A stretch of 54,534 nucleotides of DNA from Desulfovibrio sp. GTDB lineage: Bacteria > Desulfobacterota > Desulfovibrionia > Desulfovibrionales > Desulfovibrionaceae. The stretch is from assembly GCF_014803725.1 (NCBI RefSeq), contig NZ_JAAVBE010000038.1:1-54534 (forward strand). The letters run 5' to 3'. Positions 40,177-49,990 of the stretch are shown piece by piece. The translations under genes and the position numbers were made by a program. How positions within the stretch are numbered: the stretch's first letter is position 1; every line of letters starts with the position of its first letter. The notes under the pieces are model-generated. The model searched no databases, had not been told where the DNA came from, and saw only the letters and a program-made list of their open reading frames with translations.

Positions 40177-43100
40177 GGGCGGCCCTCCGGGCTTGTGGAT
40201 GCGGCGCCGGGCGCCGCCGGGGGCAGGAGGCTCCCGCATTCGGGCACAAGTTCCGAGAGCGTATCGGCCGTCACGAGCTGGAAGCGCTGAAGGTCAAGGT
40301 AGACGAGCAGGCCCAGGGTCTCGCCGCTCTCGGGCTCCGCGGCCAGATTTTCCATATAGTTGCGCACCTGGCGCGCATGCTCCGGGGCCGGCTGGCCGCT
40401 CTTGTAATCGATGACGAGCGTTCCCCATGGTTCGCGCACGAGAAGGTCCACCCGCAAGAGCCGGCCGTCGGCCGTCATCAGCGGTTGCTCCGGCCGCCCG
40501 TGCGCGAGCCAGCCGGCTGCCCGCGGTTCGGCCGCGAACCACGCAAGCGCGTCCACAAGACCGGCTCTGAAGGCGGCCTCCTGCGGCACCGGCGCCTCGC
40601 TGGCCGCCAGGGCGGCTGTCACCGCGGCCTCGGCATCCTGCCGGGGGTGGCCGGAGCAGGCGAGCCGTTCAAGGCAGAGGTGGAGCAGGGTGCCCCGGTC
40701 TTCGGGCCGGAAGACCACGGAGGAAAGCGGATTGCGAAAGATCTTCAGCCGCGGCAGCCACTGCATGGGGCGCCAGCTTTCGCCGGCTTCGTCTGCCTCG
40801 CTCACGGGGGGCGCCGGCGAGGCCAAGGGGGCCTCACAAGCGGCAGGAGGAGCTTCGGCGCTGTCCGCTGCCCGTTCCTCCACCATGGCAAAGCCCGGCT
40901 CGCCGAGGTCGAAGGGCGGCTCAAGCCCCGCTCGGGCCCAAAGCTCGTCCAGCGCGCTCCCGAGTTTGGAGATTTTTTCAAGGCCCGGCGTGCTCGTGCG
41001 GAAAATATGGAGCTCGTCCCGGGCGCGGGTGAAGGCCACATAGAGCAGGTTCAGGCTTTCGCAGGCCTGCGCCGCAAGGTATTCCTCGTGGTGCGCCCCG
41101 CTTGTCTTGCCGCCGGGCACGGCCAGCCTCAGCCCCTCGTACTCGATGACATCGGTATATTCCGAGGGCCGGCCGGCGAAGCTCGTCCACGGCACCATGA
41201 CGCAGGGCGCCGCGAGCCCCTTGGCCTTGTGGATGGTCATGACGCGCACGGCGTCCATGCCGCCGGGCATGGGGGCTTTCTCCTCGCCGCCGCGGCTGCG
41301 CCAGTGCTCGAGAAAGGCACCGAGCGAGGCAAGGCCCTTTTCCTCCGCGTTTTGCAGCACTTCGAGAAAGCGGCGCAAAAAAGTGCGCTCCCCGGGGAAG
41401 CGCGCCTCCGCCTCAAGGCGCAGCATCCACTCCCGCGTTGCGTCATAGGGCGTGAGCAGGGCCGATTGCGCATGGAAGGGCGCGAACAGCTGCTCCCAGA
41501 TGCGGGGCCACGCCCGGCGGAAGCGCTGGAAGAGCGGGCTTGGCTCTTTTTGCGCGCACCAGTCGTGGAGTTCTTCCACCGTTAGGCCGCCGGCCAAAGG
41601 GTGCCCCAGCACGAGCGAGCCCGTGAGCACTGTCCAGAAGGCGATGTCGTCCTCGGGGGCATCCAGAAAATCAAGAAAGGCGACCAGTTGGGTGATGAGC
41701 GGATGCTCGGCGAGCAAAAGGCTGTTCTCCGTGATGACCGGGATGCCCTCGCGCGCCAGCGCTTCGGCCACGAGACGCCCTTTCTCGTTGCTGCGCACGA
41801 GCACGAGGATGTCGGAAAGCGGGCGCCGTGGGAGGATGTCGTCCTTCAGCAGCTTGCACAACCGGGAAAGCACGGCCTCGTCGAGCTCGTCCGAGAGGTC
41901 GGCCTCGATGCGCTCCACATGCACAAAGCCACCACCGGCCCCGGCGGGGCATTCCTGTTCCGCCCCGGCAAAGGCTTCAGCCAGGCGTCGGGCACCCGTG
42001 TCAAGCTGCTCCTTGGCCAGCTTGGGAAGCAGCAGTTCCAGGATGTCGCGCGCGCAGTCCATCTCCCCCAAGGGGGCAAAAAGGCTGTTGTTGTGGGCGA
42101 CGATCTGTTCCCGGCTGCGGCGGTTATAGGGCAGGCTCTCTGTGCCGGACGCGGTGAGGCGCGTGAGCTCCGTATCTTCCAGGACGGCGTTGAACAGGGT
42201 CGGGTCGCCGCCGCGCCAGCTGTAGATGGATTGCTTGATGTCCCCGACCCACGTCAGCGAGCCCCCGCGGGCGAGGGCGTCGGCCACCAGGGGCCGCAGG
42301 GTCTCCCACTGCTCGCGGCTCGTGTCCTGAAATTCATCCACCAGAAAATGCGTGAGCCGGGAGCCGAGCCGGCAGAGCGCGTCAGAAACGCCATGGTCGC
42401 CCGAAAGGGATTCGGCGGCCCAGCGGGGGATGAGGATGCCCGGGATGCCGCCTTCCTGTTCCCGGTTGAGGAAGAAGGCAGCCACGAGCGTCTGCGCGAG
42501 ACGCACGAAGGGCGCGCGCCGAAGCGCCGGCAGCAGGACGGCGCGGGCCTCGCGGCAGCGGAGCGCCGCTTGCGTGAATTGCGAGTGCGGGGCCACGAGC
42601 GCAGCGGGGACCTTGCCCTTGAAGAATTTTTCGGGCTCTGTGGCCACGGCCGTCTTGAGCTCGCATTTGCTCAGGTCGCCGTCGGCGATGGCCGAAACGA
42701 TGCGCAAGGGCTCCTTTTTCCATTCGATGCCAATTTCTTCAGCCACGGCAAGCAGTTGGCGCGCCAAGGAACGGACATTTTTTTCAGAAAGTTCAAGTTT
42801 TTCTTTAATTTCATCTTCCCCGGCTACCCCGTCGAGGTGGCCGCGCAACACATCGTCAATGACGAGCCTGAGCTGCTGGCGCAGCTTTTCGCCCACGAGA
42901 AAGCCCTTGCTGTCCTCGCGGTTGGCGAGCGCCCGACAGGCGGAGCGCAAAAGCCCGCGCATGGCCGGGTCATCGCGCCAGGCGCGGTCGAGCACGAGGT
43001 CATAATACGGCGTGAGCGCTTCCTCGGTGGCGAAGACCGGCTCGAAATCCGGGGCCAGCCCCAGGTCGAGGGCCGAAGAGCGGACGATAAGGTGGAGCAG

Positions 43101-43460
43101 GCTGTCGATGGTGCGGATATTGAGGGCGCTCATATCGCGCAGAATGGCGTCCACCCAGCGGCGCGCCTCCTCGGGGGCGAAGGGCACGCCCTCGTCGGGA
43201 GCGCCGAGCGCCGCCTCCTTGAGGCGCCTGAGCACGCGCTCGCGCATTTCCGCGGCGGCGGCATTGGTGAAAGTGACGGCGATGATGTCGCGCCAGCTGT
43301 GGCCCGTTTCGGGCGCAAGCGCACAGGACGCGGAAGCGCGCCCGCCGTCCGGCCCGCAAGCGGCCAGCCGCTCAAGAAAACGCCGCGTCAGCTCCCAGGT
43401 CTTCCCGGAGCCGGCGGAGGCCTGTATCCGGCACAGGCCGGGCTCTTGGGCTTTCTTCAT
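40173..43460 (-). CDS. addA: AddA-like helicase-nuclease (UvrD/RecB type)
   Basis: 1095 residues. Superfamily 1A helicase with nuclease. Walker A ASAGSGKT at 14-21; DEFQDTSREQW (motif II); GDIKQSIYSWRGGDP (motif III); VRVMTIHKAKGLAAPCVMVPW (motif V region); LLYVAFTRARDELH (motif VI); C-terminal nuclease VIDYKSGQ. Processes double-strand breaks for RecA loading. The start overlaps the pfk stop (ATGA); the long open frame beyond 43460 runs antisense-like through pfk and is not coding. Coupled to addB by a second ATGA. Confidence 0.92.
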   Translation of the reverse strand: MKKAQEPGLCRIQASAGSGKTWELTRRFLERLAACGPDGGRASASCALAPETGHSWRDIIAVTFTNAAAAEMRERVLRRLKEAALGAPDEGVPFAPEEARRWVDAILRDMSALNIRTIDSLLHLIVRSSALDLGLAPDFEPVFATEEALTPYYDLVLDRAWRDDPAMRGLLRSACRALANREDSKGFLVGEKLRQQLRLVIDDVLRGHLDGVAGEDEIKEKLELSEKNVRSLARQLLAVAEEIGIEWKKEPLRIVSAIADGDLSKCELKTAVATEPEKFFKGKVPAALVAPHSQFTQAALRCREARAVLLPALRRAPFVRLAQTLVAAFFLNREQEGGIPGILIPRWAAESLSGDHGVSDALCRLGSRLTHFLVDEFQDTSREQWETLRPLVADALARGGSLTWVGDIKQSIYSWRGGDPTLFNAVLEDTELTRLTASGTESLPYNRRSREQIVAHNNSLFAPLGEMDCARDILELLLPKLAKEQLDTGARRLAEAFAGAEQECPAGAGGGFVHVERIEADLSDELDEAVLSRLCKLLKDDILPRRPLSDILVLVRSNEKGRLVAEALAREGIPVITENSLLLAEHPLITQLVAFLDFLDAPEDDIAFWTVLTGSLVLGHPLAGGLTVEELHDWCAQKEPSPLFQRFRRAWPRIWEQLFAPFHAQSALLTPYDATREWMLRLEAEARFPGERTFLRRFLEVLQNAEEKGLASLGAFLEHWRSRGGEEKAPMPGGMDAVRVMTIHKAKGLAAPCVMVPWTSFAGRPSEYTDVIEYEGLRLAVPGGKTSGAHHEEYLAAQACESLNLLYVAFTRARDELHIFRTSTPGLEKISKLGSALDELWARAGLEPPFDLGEPGFAMVEERAADSAEAPPAACEAPLASPAPPVSEADEAGESWRPMQWLPRLKIFRNPLSSVVFRPEDRGTLLHLCLERLACSGHPRQDAEAAVTAALAASEAPVPQEAAFRAGLVDALAWFAAEPRAAGWLAHGRPEQPLMTADGRLLRVDLLVREPWGTLVIDYKSGQPAPEHARQVRNYMENLAAEPESGETLGLLVYLDLQRFQLVTADTLSELVPECGSLLPPAAPGAASTSPEGRP

Positions 43461-44761
43461 GCGGGCGGCAGCATGCCCTTGAGCATCCCCTGGCCGGTGG
43501 ATTCCAGCACGGCGCGCCAGAGGTCGGAATAGATGTTCAGGCGGCGCCTTGTGCGCGTCACCAGTTGGAGCGGCAGGTGGACATACCGCTCCTGGATCTT
43601 GGCCACCACCATGTCCGTGCGGCCGGCCATGGCGGCATGCACGGCATATTGCCCGAGGAAGCCGCAATACACCTTGTCGGCGGCCTGGGCCGGCACCGAG
43701 CGGATGATGTAGCTCGGGTCGATATACTTGATGGAATGGGGCAGCTTGTGTTCCTTCAGGTAGCGCGAGATCTCCATTTTCAAAAGGTCGGCCACATTGC
43801 CGAGCACGCGGTTGCCGGAGGCGTCGGTTTCGGTGTGGTGTGCGAGCAGGTGCTGGCCCGCGCCCTCGGCGGTGACGATGACACAGTGCCCGCGGTCGCG
43901 CAGGCGCTCCTCCACGGCCGGGAGCAGCCCGCCGGGCCCTTCGAGGGAGAAGGGCGCCTCGGGGATAAGCACGAAGTTCACTTCCTTGAGGGCAAGGGTA
44001 GCCTGGGCGGCGATGAAGCCGGATTCGCGGCCCATGAGCTTGACAAGGCCGATGCCGTTGGGCGTGCCGCAGGCTTCTGTATGGGCGCACTCGATGGCTT
44101 CCGTGGCTTTGCACACCGCTGTCTCGAAGCCGAAGGACTGCGGGATGTAGTTGATGTCGTTGTCAATGGTCTTGGGGATGCCGATGACCGAGATCTTGAG
44201 CCCGCGCTGGCGCACTTCGGCGCTGATGGCCATGGCGGCCTTCATGGTGCCGTCGCCGCCGATGACGAAAAGGGCGTTGACATTGCTGCGCTCAAGGGTG
44301 TCCACGATCTGGTCCGCGGGCTGCGGCCCGCGCGAGGAGCCGAGGATGGTGCCCCCGAAGAGGTGGATGTCGGCCACCCGCGACGGCGTGAGCTCCATGG
44401 GCGCGTGGCCGTACTTGGGTATGAAGCCCTCCAGCCCGTAGCGGATGCCGAGGATGGACGGCACATGGTAGGCGTGGTGCGCCTCCATGACGATGGCGCG
44501 GATGACATCGTTGATGCCAGGGCAGAGTCCGCCGCAGGTGACGATGGCGCACTTGGCGCGCGACGAGTCAAAATAGAGCTTCTGCCTCGGGCCCGCCGCC
44601 TCGAAGGAGGCGCGGCAGGGCTCGGTGGAGCCGTCGCCCAGTTCGCCGTCGATGACCACCTGGATCTTTTTATTGTCGGCCCAGGTGCGGTAGGGAAGAT
44701 GCGATTCCAGCTTGCAGGGGCCCAGGGTGGAAATGGCCGTGTCCAGCGCGCATTTTTCCAT
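43457..44761 (-). CDS. pfkA: 6-phosphofructokinase (ATP-dependent type by motif)
   Basis: 434 residues, of the larger PFK type. Phosphorylates fructose 6-phosphate in glycolysis. CGGLCPGINDVIRAI binds the nucleotide; GGDGTMKAA has Gly rather than Asp after GGD, which favours ATP over pyrophosphate; PKTIDNDI binds the sugar; LMGRESGFIA follows. The N-terminal 80 residues are an extension typical of the long group found in spirochaetes and sulfate reducers. It is first in an operon with addA and addB, its stop overlapping the addA start. The start is the ATG at 44761 (GAGGA upstream). Confidence 0.9.
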   Translation of the reverse strand: MEKCALDTAISTLGPCKLESHLPYRTWADNKKIQVVIDGELGDGSTEPCRASFEAAGPRQKLYFDSSRAKCAIVTCGGLCPGINDVIRAIVMEAHHAYHVPSILGIRYGLEGFIPKYGHAPMELTPSRVADIHLFGGTILGSSRGPQPADQIVDTLERSNVNALFVIGGDGTMKAAMAISAEVRQRGLKISVIGIPKTIDNDINYIPQSFGFETAVCKATEAIECAHTEACGTPNGIGLVKLMGRESGFIAAQATLALKEVNFVLIPEAPFSLEGPGGLLPAVEERLRDRGHCVIVTAEGAGQHLLAHHTETDASGNRVLGNVADLLKMEISRYLKEHKLPHSIKYIDPSYIIRSVPAQAADKVYCGFLGQYAVHAAMAGRTDMVVAKIQERYVHLPLQLVTRTRRRLNIYSDLWRAVLESTGQGMLKGMLPPA

Positions 44762-44909
44762 GGTGTTCCTCGCACATCCTGACGCTGAGTTTTTGTTTTT
44801 TTGAAGTAAAACCTTAAGATTTTGGGCCTGCGCCGGCAGGCGCCCAGCCCTTGTGTATTGGGCAAAAATCGGGAGCCAGACTTCTTGGGCGCTGCGCCGG
44901 AAATCTCTC

Positions 44910-45464
44910 CTAGTCCGTCGCCCCCTCGGCCGCCTGTGCGGCCATGGCGGCGATGGCGAGCGCCAAAAAGGCGTCCAGCTCAAGGCCGGCATCGGCGCAC
45001 TGGCGGATATTGTCGCGGTTGACCGAGGCCGCGAAGGCCTTGTCCTTCATCTTTTTCTTGATGCTTTTGGGCTCCATGCCGTCAAGGCCTGTGGGCCGCA
45101 TCCGCGCCGCCGCGCTGATGAGGCCGGTGACGGTCTCGCCGCAGCGCAGGGCATAGTCGAGGCGGCTTTTGGGCGCGCAGCCCGTCATTTCGCCATTGTG
45201 GGCGCGGATGGCGGCAAGGCAGGGCTCGGGGAGCTTGCCGGCCAGAAGCTCCGCCCCGTCAAGGCCGTGCCGCTCCGGCTGTTCGGCCGTTGCGGGATAA
45301 TCCACATCGTGGAGCAGCCCGGTCAGCGCCCACAGTTCTTCGTCCTCGCCGAAATGGCGCGCCAGCGCGCGGAGCACCGCTTCCGAGGCGAGCGAATGTT
45401 GGAGCAGCGCCGGGCTGAGCCCCTGCTGCGCCAAAAGTTCCAGAGCTTCACTTCTTTTGATCAT
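44910..45464 (-). CDS. HD-domain phosphohydrolase-like protein
   Basis: 184 residues. HD motif: HSLASEAVLRALARHFGEDE then LTGLLHDVDYP, with a later His/Asp region (HGLDGAELL, IRAHNGEM). Metal-dependent phosphohydrolases of this class act on nucleotides or (p)ppGpp; substrate unknown. A GAGGG site precedes the ATG at 45464. The gap to pfk (44762-44909) holds a GC-rich hairpin near 44826-44844 and an AT-rich leader. Confidence 0.85.
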   Translation of the reverse strand: MIKRSEALELLAQQGLSPALLQHSLASEAVLRALARHFGEDEELWALTGLLHDVDYPATAEQPERHGLDGAELLAGKLPEPCLAAIRAHNGEMTGCAPKSRLDYALRCGETVTGLISAAARMRPTGLDGMEPKSIKKKMKDKAFAASVNRDNIRQCADAGLELDAFLALAIAAMAAQAAEGATD

Positions 45465-45630
45465 GATGCCCTCGCTTGAATAGGGTAGTTTACGGCACCG
45501 CCCGGCCGTTGACAAGTGCGGCGCAGCCCCCCGGTGTTGACAGGCGCCGCGATATGGCCGAAACATAGCCGACAAGACCCGGCGCCCCATGGGCTGCCGG
45601 CACCCGCAACTGCTCTAGCCACATCGGAAA

Positions 45631-46761
45631 ATGTCCATATTCGGTATTCGCTACCACGCGCTCGGCCAGACGGAGTACTATTCCGCGCCGGATGGCTGCA
45701 AGCCCGGCGACCAGGTGCTCGTCGAAGCCGACCAGGGCTCGGCCCTCGGGGAGGTCGTTTCCGGCCCCATCGCGTCCCTGCCCGGCTCCTCCGAGGCGGA
45801 TCTGCCCGTCATCCTGCGTATGGCCAACGCCGAGGACAAGGAAACCGGGCGCCGCAACGAGGCGCTTGCCCGCGAGGCCATGCGCTTTTGCAAGGAGCGC
45901 ATCCGCGAGCGACGGCTGGACATGAAGCTCGTGGACGTGGAGATTTTTTTCGACCGCAGCAAGTTCATTTTCTATTTCACCGCGCCGGTGCGCATCGACT
46001 TTCGCGAGCTCGTCAAGGACCTCGTGCGCGAATACCGGGCGCGCATCGAGCTTCGGCAGATCGGCGTGCGCCATGAAACGCAGATGCTCGGCGCCGTGGG
46101 CAATTGCGGCATGGTCTGCTGCTGCCGGCGCTATCTGCGCAAGTTCGCCCCCGTGACCATCCGCATGGCCAAGGAGCAGAACCTGTTTCTCAATCCCGCC
46201 AAAATCTCCGGCATCTGCGGGCGCCTTCTTTGCTGCCTCTCCTACGAGCAGGAGAATTATGAGCGCTTCCATCGCAATTCCCCGCGCCCCGGCAAGAAGT
46301 ACCTCACCTCGCGGGGCCCGCTCAAGGTTTTGCGGGCCAATATGTTCCGCAATTCGCTCTCTGTGCTCACCGAAGAGAACGAAGAAGTTGAACTGACACT
46401 TGAAGAATGGCAGGAGCTCGACCCACGGCGCCCGGACGCCGCGCCGGCGCCGGCCCCCGAACCCAGGCATCCCGGCGAAAAGGGGCGGCGGGAGCCGGCG
46501 CCCCCGCATTCGCGCGAGACCGGGCGCGACAGCGAGCCCGCTTCAGCGGCGCCCGAAGCGGACGACGCTGACCTCAGCCTGGATGCAGAAACGGAGGAAC
46601 CGGGCGTCAATCCCGCCTTGGAGCGCGCCCCGCAACGGCGAGGCCGCAGACACCACCCTGCGCATGCCGCCGCTGGCGCACGCCCCGGCGGCCGGCCGCA
46701 TGGTGCCGGACGGGGCGCCGCCGCCCCCAAAGATGCACGCCACCCGGGCGGCAAAGCATGA
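45631..46761 (+). CDS. PSP1-domain protein (RicT/YaaT-like)
   Basis: 376 residues. The PSP1 domain spans about 1-260. It holds clustered cysteines NCGMVCCCRR and GICGRLLCCLSYE, which in RicT help bind iron-sulfur clusters with RicA and RicF. RicT of Bacillus supports RNA maturation. The last 110 residues are a Pro/Ala/Arg-rich, low-complexity tail absent from RicT. metG starts 10 bases downstream, a neighbour relation common in these bacteria. Confidence 0.88.
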   Translation: MSIFGIRYHALGQTEYYSAPDGCKPGDQVLVEADQGSALGEVVSGPIASLPGSSEADLPVILRMANAEDKETGRRNEALAREAMRFCKERIRERRLDMKLVDVEIFFDRSKFIFYFTAPVRIDFRELVKDLVREYRARIELRQIGVRHETQMLGAVGNCGMVCCCRRYLRKFAPVTIRMAKEQNLFLNPAKISGICGRLLCCLSYEQENYERFHRNSPRPGKKYLTSRGPLKVLRANMFRNSLSVLTEENEEVELTLEEWQELDPRRPDAAPAPAPEPRHPGEKGRREPAPPHSRETGRDSEPASAAPEADDADLSLDAETEEPGVNPALERAPQRRGRRHHPAHAAAGARPGGRPHGAGRGAAAPKDARHPGGKA

Positions 46762-46771
46762 TGGAGCCCAT

Positions 46772-48754
46772 GTGAAGACCTTCTATATCACCACGCCCAT
46801 TTATTACGTCAACGCCAATCCCCACTTGGGGCATGCGTATACGACCATCGTGGCGGACGCCATGGCGCGTTTCCACCGTTGTCTCGGCGAGGATACGCTC
46901 TTTCTCACCGGCACGGACGAGCATGGCGACAAGATTGTGCAGGCCGCGGAAAAGCGTGGCCTGACCCCGCGGCAGTTCGTGGACGAGATCAGCGGCCGCT
47001 TCCGCGCGCTCTGGCCGCGCCTTGGCATCGCCAATGACCGCTTTGTGCGCACCACGGACGAGCAGCACAAGGCCGCGGTGCAGGACTTTTTGCAAAAGGT
47101 CTACGACGCGGGCGACATCTATTTCGGCGAGTTCGGGGGGCATTACTGCTACGGCTGCGAGCGCTTCTATACGGAAAAGGAGCTGGAAAACGGCCTCTGC
47201 CCGCAGCACCTCACCAAGCCGGAATTCATCAGCGAGAAGAACTACTTTTTCCGCATGTCCAAGTATCTGCCCTGGCTGCGGGAATATATCCTCGCCAACC
47301 CGGACTTCATCCGGCCCGAGCGCTACCGCGGCGAAGTACTCGCCATGCTGGAGTCCGGCGCGCTGGAAGACCTCTGCATCTCGCGCCCAAAGACGCGCCT
47401 CACTTGGGGCATCGAACTGCCCTTTGACCGCAACTATGTCTGCTATGTGTGGTTCGACGCGCTCATCAACTATATCAGCGCTCTTGGCTGGCCAGGTGGG
47501 GCGGACTATGCCCGCTACTGGCCCGGAGAGCACCTTGTCGCCAAGGACATCCTGAAGCCGCATGCCGTTTTCTGGCCCACCATGCTCAAGGCAGCCGGGC
47601 TGCCCCTTTACCGTCACCTCAACGTGCATGGCTATTGGCTCGTGCGCGACACCAAGATGTCGAAATCGCTGGGCAATGTGGTGGACCCGCTCGACCTGGG
47701 CCAGCGCTACGGGCTCGACGCCTTCCGCTATTTCCTCCTGCGCGAGATGCACTTCGGCTCTGACGCCAGCTTCAGCGAAGAGGCGCTGGTGGGGCGCATC
47801 AATGCTGATCTCGCCAATGACCTCGGCAATCTCTTCAGCCGCGTTCTTTCCATGACCGCCAAGTACTGTGACAGCCAGATACCCGCAGGCACCGTGCACA
47901 CTGACGCGGATCGCGCCATTGAAGAACTCTGCGCCTCGGTCATGGAAAATTATCTCCAGCTCTTCCGCAACGTGCGCTTCGCGCAAGCCCTGGAAGCCCT
48001 GTGGGAGCTGGTGCGCGCGCTCAACAAGTATGTGGACAGCCAGGCGCCCTGGACCCTCGCCAAAGAAGGCCAGCAGGAGCGGCTTTCAAGCGTGCTCCAC
48101 ATCCTGCTCGCCTGCATGCGCAAGATCGCCCTCTGCCTCTGGCCCGTCATGCCCAAGGCCGCGGGCGCCATGCTCGCCCAGCTCGGCGAGGAGGTTCCGG
48201 CCGACGGCACGCCCCCCACGCGCGACCTCGCGGCGGAAACGGCCAGCCTCTCCGGGCTCAGGGTAGGCGCCAAGGCCGCGCCGGCGTCCAATCTTTTCCC
48301 GCGGATAGATATTGCCGCCCTCGCGGAGGAACAGGCCGTCAAGAAGTCAGGGTGCCAGGAGAAAACGAAAAAAGTTCAAGCAAAGGATGAAAAAAAGAAG
48401 GCGGATGCGGCCGCGACGAGCCCATTGCCCGAAATCAGTTTTGACAGCTTCAAGAGCCTTGACCTGCGCGTGGGGACGGTGGTCAGCGCCGAGCGCCATC
48501 CCCAGGCCGACCGCCTCCTGCGCCTGCTCATTGATTTTGGCGAAGGCGAGCCGCGGCAGATACTTTCCGGCATTGCGGAATATTATGCGCCGGAAGCGCT
48601 TGCCGGGCGCCAGGTGTGCGCGGTCCTCAACCTTGCGCCGCGCAAGATCCGCGGGCTCATGTCGTGCGGCATGGTGCTGACCGCGGGCGAGGGCGATTGC
48701 TGCCGCCTCCTGACACCTGATGAGGTCGTTCCGGCCGGGAGCCCCATCTCCTAG
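46772..48754 (+). CDS. metG: Methionyl-tRNA synthetase
   Basis: 660 residues. Class I synthetase: PHLGHAY (HIGH motif), a zinc knuckle (CYGCERFYTEKELENGLCPQH), TKMSKSLGN (KMSKS motif), and a C-terminal EMAP/Trbp111 tRNA-binding domain (about 560-660, SLDLRVGTVVSAERHPQADR). The start is GTG at 46772 with GGAG five bases upstream; an upstream open frame from 46400 reads the tail of the previous gene out of frame. Confidence 0.96.
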   Translation: MKTFYITTPIYYVNANPHLGHAYTTIVADAMARFHRCLGEDTLFLTGTDEHGDKIVQAAEKRGLTPRQFVDEISGRFRALWPRLGIANDRFVRTTDEQHKAAVQDFLQKVYDAGDIYFGEFGGHYCYGCERFYTEKELENGLCPQHLTKPEFISEKNYFFRMSKYLPWLREYILANPDFIRPERYRGEVLAMLESGALEDLCISRPKTRLTWGIELPFDRNYVCYVWFDALINYISALGWPGGADYARYWPGEHLVAKDILKPHAVFWPTMLKAAGLPLYRHLNVHGYWLVRDTKMSKSLGNVVDPLDLGQRYGLDAFRYFLLREMHFGSDASFSEEALVGRINADLANDLGNLFSRVLSMTAKYCDSQIPAGTVHTDADRAIEELCASVMENYLQLFRNVRFAQALEALWELVRALNKYVDSQAPWTLAKEGQQERLSSVLHILLACMRKIALCLWPVMPKAAGAMLAQLGEEVPADGTPPTRDLAAETASLSGLRVGAKAAPASNLFPRIDIAALAEEQAVKKSGCQEKTKKVQAKDEKKKADAAATSPLPEISFDSFKSLDLRVGTVVSAERHPQADRLLRLLIDFGEGEPRQILSGIAEYYAPEALAGRQVCAVLNLAPRKIRGLMSCGMVLTAGEGDCCRLLTPDEVVPAGSPIS

Positions 48755-48806
48755 CGTGGCGCGGCGTCACGGGGCCAGCCCGGGGCGCGGCCCTACGAGG
48801 GGGATT

Positions 48807-49013
48807 TTAGGCGCGGTCTTCCGGCTTGGCACCGCAGGATGCCGTGCGGAAGATGCGCGCCAGATCCAGCGCTTCCGCCGGGGAGAGGTTGAAGCGCATG
48901 CCCGCTTCATCCAGCAGGATTTCCACCTGTTTGTCCGGGCAGCGGCTCCGTTCCTCATCGAGATAGACGAGGGCTCGGCGCACCAGTTCACTGTGATGGA
49001 TGATGGTCGGCAT
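48807..49013 (-). CDS. Small conserved hypothetical protein
   Basis: 68 residues, no family I can name. Begins MPTIIHHSELVRRALVYLDEER and is mostly helical, with one Cys pair (RCPDK and SCGAK). An AGGGG site precedes the ATG. It lies convergent to metG and divergent to uppP. The length, ribosome-binding site and codon use suggest a real gene. Confidence 0.6.
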   Translation of the reverse strand: MPTIIHHSELVRRALVYLDEERSRCPDKQVEILLDEAGMRFNLSPAEALDLARIFRTASCGAKPEDRA

Positions 49014-49098
49014 GGCAGCCCCTTTTTGTAAACCATAGGCACGTGCCCCGCCCGTGGCAAGGCCGCGTGCCTGATTCGCTCCTCCGGGCCAGGATCAT

Positions 49099-49896
49099 AT
49101 GGACGATCTTTTGACATCGCTCATCTTGAGCATTGTGGAAGGCCTCACGGAGTTCCTTCCCGTCTCTTCCTCCGGCCACCTCATCCTCGTGGGCGACCTG
49201 CTCCATTTCACCGGGGAAAAGGCGGCGACGTTCGAGGTGGTCATCCAGCTCGGCGCCATCATGGCCGTGGTCGTCCTCTACTGGAAGCGCTTTGTGGGGC
49301 TCGTGCGGCCGCAACCCTATGTGCGTTTTGCCGGACCGCGCGGCCTGTGGCTGCTCTTTCTCACGTCCCTGCCCGCCTGCGTGGCCGGGCTCCTGCTCCA
49401 TTCCTTCATCAAGCATTACCTGTTCCGGCCGTCAACCGTGCTCGCGGCCCTGGTCGTGGGCGCCATCTGCATGATCCTCGTGGAGCGGCGGCACGAGCGT
49501 CCAACCTGCGTGAGCCTCGACGAGCTCACACCCCGCATGGCACTCGGCATCGGCTGCTTTCAGTGCCTTGCGCTGTGGCCCGGCTTTTCGCGCTCGGCGG
49601 CGACCATCATGGGCGGCATGATCCTGGGCGCCCGGCGCGCCCTGGCGGCGGAATATTCCTTCATCGCGGCTGTGCCCATCATGATGGCGGCGACAGGCTA
49701 CGACCTGCTCAAGAACTTTTCCCTGTTCACGGCGGCGGATATCCCCTTTTTCGCCGTAGGCATGGTGGGGGCCTTCGTTTCCGCGCTCCTCGCGGTCAAG
49801 GCATTCGTGGCCCTGGTGGGCAAGATGACCCTCGTGCCCTTCGCCATCTACCGCCTGGCCTTGGCGCCCTTTGTGTATTATTTCGTGGTCCGCTGA
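49099..49896 (+). CDS. uppP: Undecaprenyl-diphosphatase
   Basis: 265 residues, about eight membrane helices. Dephosphorylates undecaprenyl pyrophosphate to recycle the lipid carrier of cell-wall synthesis. EGLTEFLPVSSSGHLILVG is the first catalytic motif and GFSRSAATIMGG the second. The start ATG follows an AGGA site. Confidence 0.95.
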   Translation: MDDLLTSLILSIVEGLTEFLPVSSSGHLILVGDLLHFTGEKAATFEVVIQLGAIMAVVVLYWKRFVGLVRPQPYVRFAGPRGLWLLFLTSLPACVAGLLLHSFIKHYLFRPSTVLAALVVGAICMILVERRHERPTCVSLDELTPRMALGIGCFQCLALWPGFSRSAATIMGGMILGARRALAAEYSFIAAVPIMMAATGYDLLKNFSLFTAADIPFFAVGMVGAFVSALLAVKAFVALVGKMTLVPFAIYRLALAPFVYYFVVR

Positions 49897-49937
49897 CGGT
49901 GGGAAGCGCCGCGCTTGGCGGTGCGCGCAAAAATCGC

Positions 49938-49966
49938 TTGCCAAGCCCGGTCAAGTCGCGTAGAAA
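49938..49966 (+). promoter_or_regulatory. Promoter of tRNA-Met
   Basis: TTGCCA (49938-49943) and TAGAAA (49961-49966) are spaced by 17 bases; the tRNA begins 25 bases later. Confidence 0.6.
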
Positions 49967-49990
49967 GTGCGTTGCGCAGCGAGCGCTCGT

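Noticed and set aside
37066-40290. 1074-residue open frame antisense to addB
   Set aside because: Mirror of the addB coding strand with repetitive Gly, Ala, Arg and Glu composition and no motifs.
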